18,226 nt of DNA from assembly GCA_040902585.1 (NCBI GenBank), contig JBBDXA010000191.1, forward strand, positions 1 to 18,226, written 5' to 3'. Shown piece after piece: positions 12,724-18,226 of the stretch. Under the pieces are notes generated by a model. It was not told where the DNA came from and ran no database searches. It was given only the letters and a program-made list of their open reading frames with translations. Position numbers and translations under genes: made by a program. Position 1 is the first letter of the stretch. The number at the start of each line of letters is the position of its first letter. The DNA is from JBBDXA01 sp040902585 (GTDB taxonomy: Bacteria; Planctomycetota; Phycisphaerae; Phycisphaerales; Phycisphaeraceae).

Positions 12724-12867
12724 GTGATTCGCCCGATTCAGCCCAATGCGTCCGCAGGTGAAGCTGCGACGGTTATCGGCATCCTTAAAGGTGCGATACG
12801 CAAGGGGGCCGGGCAAGGCTGGGCTGAGGTTGATTATCAGACGCGCGTGAAGCTGAAGGGGATGTAA
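12724..12867 (+). CDS. Small ORF, 47 residues, unknown function
   Basis: GTG starts a 47-residue frame (beginning MIRPIQPNASAGEAATVIGI, ending RVKLKGM and TAA). GAAGGAGG at 12707-12714, one of the strongest SDs in this window, lies 9 nt upstream, and an extended -10 precedes that. The product is basic and probably soluble, with a central helix-like stretch (AATVIGILKGAIRKGAG) and no signal peptide or cysteines. I recognise no family. The SGNH gene starts 72 bp downstream on the same strand and has its own SD and -10-like element. The combination of promoter, SD and plausible codon use makes translation likely. Confidence 0.55.
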   Translation: MIRPIQPNASAGEAATVIGILKGAIRKGAGQGWAEVDYQTRVKLKGM

Positions 12868-12878
12868 CGCCGGTTCGC

Positions 12879-12884
12879 TATGAT
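12879..12884 (+). promoter_or_regulatory. TATGAT -10 candidate for SGNH gene
   Basis: GC-TATGAT lies 55 bp upstream of the SGNH hydrolase ATG, matching 5 of 6 consensus positions, with the same GC prefix as other candidate -10 boxes here. No -35 is evident. Confidence 0.28.
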
Positions 12885-12939
12885 GCGGCCGACTTGGGTG
12901 CAAAGCACCCGATCTTCACCTGCATTGAAAAGGAATGAC

Positions 12940-13623
12940 ATGAAGTCACTATTAAAACTCACCCTGCTCTTGCTCCTCGTTTTCACTTTCGCCGCGCCGA
13001 CTCTCGCCGCCGACGAGTCAGCCGCGAAGAAGAATGATCCGACCAAGTGGGAAAAGACCATCGCCGGGTTTGAAGCGAAGGACAAGGAAAGCCCGCCCAA
13101 GAAGGGCGGGGTGCTCTTCATCGGTTCCTCCAGCATCCGCATGTGGAAGCTCGACAGTTCGTTTCCCGATCTGGGCGGACTCAACCGCGGGTTCGGCGGC
13201 TCACAGATCGAAGACTCGACCTACTTCGCCGACCGCATCGTGATGCCTTATGAGCCGCGACTGATCGTGATCTACGCCGGCGACAACGACCTGGCGGCCG
13301 GCAAGTCGCCGGTGACGGTGGCGGAGGATTTCCGGGCGTTCGTGAAGAAGGTGCGGGCGAAGTTGCCGAAGGTGAAGATTGCTTACATTGCGATCAAGCC
13401 GAGCATCGCCAGGTTGAAGCTGATGGACAGCGTGTGCCAGGCGAATCAGCTCATCGGGAAGGATTGCGAGGCCGACGAGCTGCTTGCGTTCGTGGATATT
13501 GCTTCTCCGATGCTGGGTGATGATGGCAAGCCGCGCGAGGAACTGTTTCTCAAGGACGGGCTGCACCTGAATGAAGAGGGTTACAAGGTGTGGACGAAGG
13601 TGCTGTTGCCGTTTCTGAAATAG
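12940..13623 (+). CDS. Secreted SGNH/GDSL-like hydrolase
   Basis: SGNH enzymes hydrolyse esters on lipids or carbohydrates through a Ser-His-Asp triad. A signal peptide (residues 1 to about 24, ending TLAA) is followed by a lysine-rich segment and one SGNH domain. Block I reads IGSSSIRMW (61-69, nucleophile probably S64), block II has GFGGSQIED with G86, block III is GDND (114-117, N116), and block V is D206-G-L-H209. The GSSS form is typical of the acylhydrolases often annotated as GDSL-like lipases; the substrate is not predictable. I chose ATG 12940, with AAAAGGA 5 nt upstream and the signal peptide directly at the start; the frame extends to 12880 without support. The TAG stop overlaps a palindromic repeat. 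Confidence 0.87.
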   Translation: MKSLLKLTLLLLLVFTFAAPTLAADESAAKKNDPTKWEKTIAGFEAKDKESPPKKGGVLFIGSSSIRMWKLDSSFPDLGGLNRGFGGSQIEDSTYFADRIVMPYEPRLIVIYAGDNDLAAGKSPVTVAEDFRAFVKKVRAKLPKVKIAYIAIKPSIARLKLMDSVCQANQLIGKDCEADELLAFVDIASPMLGDDGKPREELFLKDGLHLNEEGYKVWTKVLLPFLK

Positions 13624-13689
13624 CCGCTTGCGGCTTCGCACGGACTTCTGCTCGATCTCGTTTCATTCGTTGCTAAGCCGCAAGCGGCT
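13622..13689. repeat. Paired self-complementary palindromes between SGNH gene and nnrE
   Basis: AGCCGCTTGCGGCTT (13622-13636) recurs as its exact complement at 13675-13689. Each 15-mer is itself nearly self-complementary (AGCCGC, TT, GCGGCT). The first overlaps the TAG stop of the SGNH gene and the second ends 6 bp before the nnrE ATG. The two-hairpin layout parallels the larger REPIN-like elements, but the sequence is different. Confidence 0.8.
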
Positions 13690-13695
13690 CATACT

Positions 13696-14409
<714 letters not shown>

Positions 14410-14574
14410 AACGTCGGAGGCTTAATAACCAGTCATCGCTGGCGAATGTAGGGATCGTAGCGGCGGATATCGGGAGTTCCACGTCTTCACTTGAGCTGAG
14501 TTAATACCTGTTGGTCGAACGCCCGATGGTCCGCACTACGGCCATCAGTTCGTTGGACGAAGCGGAGATTCCGT

Positions 14575-15759
14575 GTGAATCGACCTCAGCAGAATTCAGG
14601 GGGCATTAAATCGCTTCGACTCTCGCAGCGCGAGATGGCCGGTGTCCTCGCCGAACTGGACCACCAGTCCGGTGCCGAGGTAGGCCGGCAATTGCGCTCC
14701 GAGCCGCGGCTGCCGTTTGGTGACGGATCGCCCGTCCTGATCCGCGTCAACCATCCCGGCGGCTCATCCGTCGAGTTCGTCGTCCCTGTGCGAAACGTCA
14801 GTTCGTGCGGCCTGGGCTTCATCCACGGAAGCTTTCTCTACTCCGGCACGCCGGTGATTCTCTTCCTCCGGCGTCTGACGGGGGACCTCATGGCCGTCAC
14901 CGGCTCAGTCGTGCGCTCGACGCACGTGCGCGGCGTCGTGCATGACGTCGGCGTGCGTTTCGACAATCCGGTCGATCTTCGTGAACTTCTCGATGATGGC
15001 GATGGTGGTAACTCGCTCGTGCCCGGGCGCAAGAAAGTCGTGCTGCCCCAGTTTGAAGGTTCGGTGCTCTATGTGGACCACTCCGTCGATAATCGCGAGC
15101 TGATGGAGTTCGTCCTCTCCCGCCTGGGAATTACTGTTGAGTCGTCTACATCGGGGGCTGCCGCATTTGAAGCCGTCGCCAAGCGGATGTACGACGCGAT
15201 TGTCGTGAACATTCGCCTGCGGGATATTGATCCATTGACAATGCCGGCGCAGCTGCGCAAGCGCAGCTATCCGGGGCCGATCGTCGCCGTCGGGCGTAAC
15301 GACGATTGCAATGACGATTCACTCATTCGCGAGCACGGTTACAGCTTCCTGTTGCCCGCTCCGCTGCGGCAGGAAGGTGTCCAGCTCATGGCGGACCGTT
15401 ACCTGCGCCGCAAGCTTCAAGGCCCCGCGGAGGGTGCCAAGCCGACGCTGAGTCGATTCTGGTCCGATGTCGAGATGAGGCCGTTGATCTTTCGCTTTCT
15501 CGGACGCCTTGAGCAATCCCTTGGCAAAATCGCCCGCTTGATGGGCGAGCAGAATCTGGATGAACTGGGTGAGTTGTGCGATGAACTGTCGGCATCGGCG
15601 GGTGGTTACGGCTACAGCGAAATGAGCGAGCTCATGAGCAGCCTTCAAGTGATGTGCAGTGTCAAGAGTCCGCCGGATCAGATCAAACGCCTCATCGAAG
15701 AACTCATCCGTGTCTGCGAGTCGGCCATGATGGTGAAGCAGGCCGTGCAATCGAAGTAG
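14575..15759 (+). CDS. PilZ protein with degenerate receiver and HPt-like domains
   Basis: Three parts are visible in 394 residues. A PilZ domain (about 40-138) keeps both c-di-GMP-binding motifs, R41-S-E-P-R45 and N74-V-S-S-C-G79. A receiver-like domain (about 161-278) starts GSVLYVDHSVDNRELMEFVL but has N212 where the phospho-acceptor Asp should be (DAIVVNIRLRD), G240 at the switch Thr/Ser, and A262 in place of the Lys before the conserved Pro. The C-terminal helical part (about 300-394) resembles an HPt domain, with CDELSASAGGYGY aligning to AHKLKGSAGSFGF, so D336 replaces the phosphorylated His. It may be a c-di-GMP-responsive scaffold without phosphotransfer. GTG 14575 is preceded by GGAG at 7 nt. 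The domain assignments for parts two and three are by eye. Confidence 0.8.
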   Translation: MNRPQQNSGGIKSLRLSQREMAGVLAELDHQSGAEVGRQLRSEPRLPFGDGSPVLIRVNHPGGSSVEFVVPVRNVSSCGLGFIHGSFLYSGTPVILFLRRLTGDLMAVTGSVVRSTHVRGVVHDVGVRFDNPVDLRELLDDGDGGNSLVPGRKKVVLPQFEGSVLYVDHSVDNRELMEFVLSRLGITVESSTSGAAAFEAVAKRMYDAIVVNIRLRDIDPLTMPAQLRKRSYPGPIVAVGRNDDCNDDSLIREHGYSFLLPAPLRQEGVQLMADRYLRRKLQGPAEGAKPTLSRFWSDVEMRPLIFRFLGRLEQSLGKIARLMGEQNLDELGELCDELSASAGGYGYSEMSELMSSLQVMCSVKSPPDQIKRLIEELIRVCESAMMVKQAVQSK

Positions 15760-15795
15760 TGAACCACCGCCCCGGCCGGCATCGATCCACACGCA

Positions 15796-16725
15796 TCACA
15801 CTTCCGCCTGAAGCTGGAGCACCTGTTCCTCCGCGTGATAACTCGAGCGCACCAGCGGGCCTGACTCGACGTGCCTGAAGCCGATCGCTTCGCCCCAGTT
15901 CTTGTATTCGATGAACTGTGTCGGCGTCACCCAGCGATGAATCGGCAGATGCTCGCGCGTCGGCTGAAGGTATTGCCCGACCGTGAGAATGTCGCACGAA
16001 CCGTTCGCCGTCATCGAGCCGGCGGTCACGTCTTCCATCAGCTCCTGAATCTCTTCATCTCTTTCGCCGATGCCGACCATGATGCCCGTCTTGGCGACGA
16101 GGCCGGCTTCCTTGGCGCGGGCCAGCAGCTCGATCGAGCGTTCATACTTCGCCTGCGGGCGCACCACGCGGTACAGCCGCTTCACCGATTCCATGTTGTG
16201 ATTCAGGATCTCCGGGCGTTCATTCATCACCACCTGAAGCGCATCCCAGTCGCCGCAGAAATCAGGGATGAGCACTTCGATGCTGGTCTGCGGTGAAGCC
16301 TTGCGGATCTCGCGAATCGTCTGTGCCCAGATCGCGGCGCCGCCGTCAGCGAGTTCATCGCGGTTGACGCTGGTGATAACAATGTGCTTCAAGTTGAGCA
16401 GGGCCGCCGCTTCGCCGACGCGGCGCGGTTCGTCCCTATCAAGGATTGTGGGCTTGCCGGTCTTGATGTGGCAGAATCCGCAGGAGCGTGTGCAGACATC
16501 GCCCAGGATCATGAGCGTGGCGGTGCCGCGTTCCCAGCACTCGCCCATGTTCGGGCACTTGGCGGATTCGCAGACGGTGTGCAGGCCGTGGTTGTCGATG
16601 ATCTGCCGCAGCTTGGAAAAACCAGGCCCGCCCGGGAGCCTGGCGCGGAGCCAGTCAGGCTTGCGGCGGCGGACGAAGTCGCCCGGCGCGTTTTCGATGA
16701 TAAATGGAGTCAGGCTGATCTGCAT
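15796..16725 (-). CDS. lipA: Lipoyl synthase
   Basis: LipA inserts two sulfurs into octanoyl-lipoyl domains by radical SAM chemistry. The 309-residue protein has the auxiliary cluster motif C52-x4-C57-x5-C63, the radical SAM motif C78-x3-C82-x2-C85, and the C-terminal RSSYHAEE (293-300) whose serine ligates the auxiliary cluster. VITSVNRDEL, ILNHNMESV and LTVGQYLQPT are standard. Between MEDV and CDILT there are about five more residues than usual (TAGSMTANGS). ATG 16725 has no SD; TACACT lies 11 nt upstream, which would leave only about 5 nt of leader. lipB is not adjacent. It converges with the PilZ gene across 36 bp. Confidence 0.96.
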   Translation of the reverse strand: MQISLTPFIIENAPGDFVRRRKPDWLRARLPGGPGFSKLRQIIDNHGLHTVCESAKCPNMGECWERGTATLMILGDVCTRSCGFCHIKTGKPTILDRDEPRRVGEAAALLNLKHIVITSVNRDELADGGAAIWAQTIREIRKASPQTSIEVLIPDFCGDWDALQVVMNERPEILNHNMESVKRLYRVVRPQAKYERSIELLARAKEAGLVAKTGIMVGIGERDEEIQELMEDVTAGSMTANGSCDILTVGQYLQPTREHLPIHRWVTPTQFIEYKNWGEAIGFRHVESGPLVRSSYHAEEQVLQLQAEV

Positions 16726-16736
16726 AGAGTCGGATA

Positions 16737-16744
16737 AGTGTAGC
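16737..16744 (-). promoter_or_regulatory. GCTACACT box upstream of lipA
   Basis: On the minus strand GCTACACT ends 11 nt before the lipA ATG, the same 8-mer as the rpsF candidate promoter. The expected transcript start is near 16730, giving a near-leaderless mRNA, consistent with the missing SD. A weak TTCCCT lies at 17-bp spacing. Confidence 0.38.
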
Positions 16745-16812
16745 GGCCTCGATAAACATAGGGAAACAGGAGCGGCATCGGACCGATAGTATTCGAGTAG
16801 CGATGAACGGGT

Positions 16813-16891
16813 TGGAGCACCGTCCCGGCAGGGCGGTGCTCAAACGCGGCGTGAACACAAGCAGGCACCACCCTGCCGGGATGGTGCTCCA
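16813..16891. repeat. Paired-palindrome (REPIN-like) element, type B copy 2
   Basis: The left arm (16814-16840) and right arm (16864-16890) are identical to those of the copy at 10393, with a 22-nt spacer that ends in the same AAC-CAAGC pattern. It lies between divergent genes, about 90 bp from the lipA start and 47 bp before the lipoprotein start. A frame beginning at 16803 reads through it into the lipoprotein gene, a trap for start calling. Confidence 0.88.
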
Positions 16892-16937
16892 GGCTTCTCC
16901 CTGCGCATCGAACCCTTCGCGGATACGATTAGTCACC

Positions 16938-17285
16938 ATGAAGCACACCGGCTTCATCCTGATTCTCCTGCTGCTGGCGGGCTGTGATACGCCGCGACAT
17001 CGTCAGGGCAATTTCGATTCACCCGATCCCGCCTCCAAGCTCTACGCCATCCGCCGCGCAGGCGAGGCTAAGGACCGCAACCAGATTCCGCCTTTGGTGG
17101 AGCAACTCAAGAGCGATGACCCGGCTGTGCGCGTGTTCGCCATCCAGGCGCTCGATCGCATCACCGGCGAGCGGTTGGGTTACAACCCTTACGCGGACCT
17201 GCTCGAACGAAACGAGAAAGTCTTGGTGTGGGAGGAAGCGGTCAAGCAGAAGCGATTCGCCGGTGCGGGCGGCAACACGCCCTAG
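16938..17285 (+). CDS. HEAT-repeat lipoprotein
   Basis: The 115-residue product has a short lipoprotein signal with lipobox L13-A-G-C16. The mature part contains a HEAT-like helical pair (IPPLVEQLKSDDPAVRVFAIQALDRITGERLGY, about residues 48-80), followed by YADLLERNEKVLVWEEAVKQKRF. HEAT repeats usually mediate protein contacts; one unit suggests a small adaptor or scaffold at the membrane. I chose ATG 16938 because the signal peptide starts there; the longer frame from 16803 is read from a repeat element. TACGAT lies 8 nt upstream and there is no SD. The anti-sigma kinase gene follows after 26 bp on the same strand, so cotranscription is likely. Confidence 0.78.
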   Translation: MKHTGFILILLLLAGCDTPRHRQGNFDSPDPASKLYAIRRAGEAKDRNQIPPLVEQLKSDDPAVRVFAIQALDRITGERLGYNPYADLLERNEKVLVWEEAVKQKRFAGAGGNTP

Positions 17286-17311
17286 TTTTCAATGTTGACG
17301 GACGATTGACG

Positions 17312-17773
17312 ATGTCAGAAAAGGATTCGGTTGAGATTCATGTGCTGAGCGACCCTTGCAACCTGTGCGTGGTGCGGGCGGCGGTCAGCGCGGCTGCCGA
17401 TCGCTTCGGGCTGGATGAGCCGGCACGCGACAAGGTGGTGCTGGCCGTCGACGAAGCCATGACCAATGTCATTCGTCACGGCTACAAGCAAAGGACGGAT
17501 GGCGCGATCGACGTTACACTGTCACGGGTTCGCGACAACGGCCGGTCCGGCATCCAGGTGGTCATCGAAGATGAAGTCGGCCCCGTGGATGTGGAGCGCA
17601 TTGCCCGCAGATCGCTCGATGAAGTTCGCCCGGGGGGACTGGGCGTGAACATTATCTACGAATCGTTTGATCAAGTGGAATACTCGCCTCGGCCTGACGC
17701 CGTCGGACTGAAGCTCACCCTGCGTAAGTACCAGCCCGTGCCGCGGGCGAAAGAATCAGCGGACCGACAATGA
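17312..17773 (+). CDS. RsbW-like anti-sigma factor / serine kinase (HATPase_c_2)
   Basis: Members bind a sigma factor or other target and phosphorylate an STAS antagonist to control it by partner switching. The 153-residue product has the GHKL N box VVLAVDEAMTNVIRHGY (residues 42-58, with E48 and N52) and a G2-like GGLGVNII (108-115). The G1 box reads IEDEVGPVD (85-93), with D87 kept but a Val where Gly normally follows, so ATP turnover may be altered. A Cys pair (DPCNLC, 14-19) near the N-terminus is unusual. I chose ATG 17312, where family similarity begins; the frame runs back to 17228. Its TGA overlaps the next ATG by 4 nt (ATGA), indicating translational coupling. No sigma factor gene is adjacent in the window. 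Confidence 0.88.
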   Translation: MSEKDSVEIHVLSDPCNLCVVRAAVSAAADRFGLDEPARDKVVLAVDEAMTNVIRHGYKQRTDGAIDVTLSRVRDNGRSGIQVVIEDEVGPVDVERIARRSLDEVRPGGLGVNIIYESFDQVEYSPRPDAVGLKLTLRKYQPVPRAKESADRQ

Positions 17774-18117
17774 CTGATCGGATACCACTCATGATCGATA
17801 CTCAGACCATCGCCGATGGCATGATCGTGCGCGTCAAGGGCGATATCGATTTCAGCCGATCGCCGGAACTGCGGCAGGGCCTGCTCGGCGCTCTGCGCGA
17901 TGGACTGGATCGCATCATCGTCGATCTGGCCGGGGTGCAGTACATGGATTCATCGGGCGTGGCGGTGCTCGTTGAATTGCTCCAGACCCAGCGGAAGCGC
18001 AGTCAGAAGCTGGTGCTGTGCAACATGCAGCCGAAGGTGAAGGGCATTTTTGAAATTGCCCGCCTGCACCTGGTCTTTACCATTGTGAACACGGTGGATG
18101 CGGCGATGGAGGCGTGA
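17770..18117 (+). CDS. STAS-domain anti-anti-sigma factor
   Basis: STAS antagonists release the target of an RsbW/SpoIIAB-type kinase when unphosphorylated. The 115-residue protein is one STAS domain: VRVKGDIDFSRSPELRQGL (20-38), IIVDLAGVQYMDSSGVAVLVEL (49-70) with the phospho-acceptor serine at S61, and LVLCNMQPKVKGIFEIARL (81-99). It overlaps the kinase gene by 4 nt (ATGA). In rsbV-rsbW and spoIIAA-AB the antagonist comes first; here the kinase is first. The pair is very likely cognate. Confidence 0.93.
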   Translation: MTDRIPLMIDTQTIADGMIVRVKGDIDFSRSPELRQGLLGALRDGLDRIIVDLAGVQYMDSSGVAVLVELLQTQRKRSQKLVLCNMQPKVKGIFEIARLHLVFTIVNTVDAAMEA

Positions 18118-18148
18118 ACCAGCGTCCCGACTGAGCGCGCGGGTGGCT

Positions 18149-18226
18149 GGGGCTGGAGTCCGCGCAAGCCCCGGTCCGATGAACCTTGTGCGCCCCAGAG
18201 CCGGGGCTTCGCCGAGCCTCAGCCCC
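18149..18226. repeat. Nested inverted repeat cut by window end
   Basis: AAGCCCCGG (18166-18174) pairs with CCGGGGCTT (18201-18209), and outside it GGGGCTG (18149-18155) pairs with CAGCCCC (18220-18226). The structure begins about 30 bp after the STAS gene stop and may continue beyond the window. It could be a terminator or another palindromic repeat. Confidence 0.45.

Overview
The window is GC-rich chromosomal DNA from a Gram-negative-type bacterium, most likely a planctomycete (Phycisphaerae-like). That placement is an inference. It rests on a PmoA/DUF6807-family protein, a HEAT-repeat lipoprotein, secreted SGNH and serine-hydrolase enzymes, an rpsF-ssb-rplI cluster lacking rpsR, frequent genes without a Shine-Dalgarno sequence, and many small palindromic intergenic repeats. 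No transposase, phage gene, tRNA, rRNA or CRISPR array was seen. The first 49 bases are a pure poly-C run, probably an assembly or read artefact at a contig end.

Layout. (1) 349-2369, plus strand: rpsF, ssb and rplI. Every gap in and after this group carries heptanucleotide (period-7) repeats, mostly in hairpin arrangement. (2) 2402-5234: a membrane GT87/DUF2029-type glycosyltransferase (minus) diverges from a secreted AmpC-like serine hydrolase (plus). (3) 5365-9060, minus: phoH followed by a 7TM-HD c-di-AMP phosphodiesterase (PgpH type), a widely conserved pair. (4) 9192-10387, plus: an unknown lipoprotein and a lipoprotein rhodanese domain without its catalytic cysteine. (5) 10488-12403, minus: a PmoA/DUF6807 secreted protein and a B12-binding-fold protein without the DxHxxG histidine. 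(6) 12724-14409, plus: a small ORF with its own promoter-like and SD signals, an SGNH esterase, and nnrE. (7) 14575-15759, plus: a PilZ protein fused to receiver-like and HPt-like domains that lack their phosphorylation residues. (8) lipA (minus), then a plus-strand run of HEAT-repeat lipoprotein, RsbW-like anti-sigma kinase and STAS anti-anti-sigma factor.

The main non-genic signals are two kinds of repeat. One is a four-copy family of paired inverted palindromes (about 80-110 bp) at 5237, 10393, 11584 and 16813. It falls into two subfamilies whose arms differ by a compensated base pair and whose spacers have fixed lengths (54 or 22 nt); it looks like a REPIN/MITE-type element. The other is the set of heptad arrays around the ribosomal-protein genes. 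A GCTACA(A/C)T box recurs upstream of rpsF, lipA, phoH and pgpH and may be the housekeeping -10 element. Several starts have a -10-like hexamer only 6-11 nt upstream and no SD, which suggests leaderless mRNAs.

Signalling is over-represented: a c-di-AMP hydrolase, a PilZ (c-di-GMP) scaffold with dead phosphorelay modules, a B12-fold sensor-like protein and a partner-switching pair. Nothing in the sequence shows that these act together.
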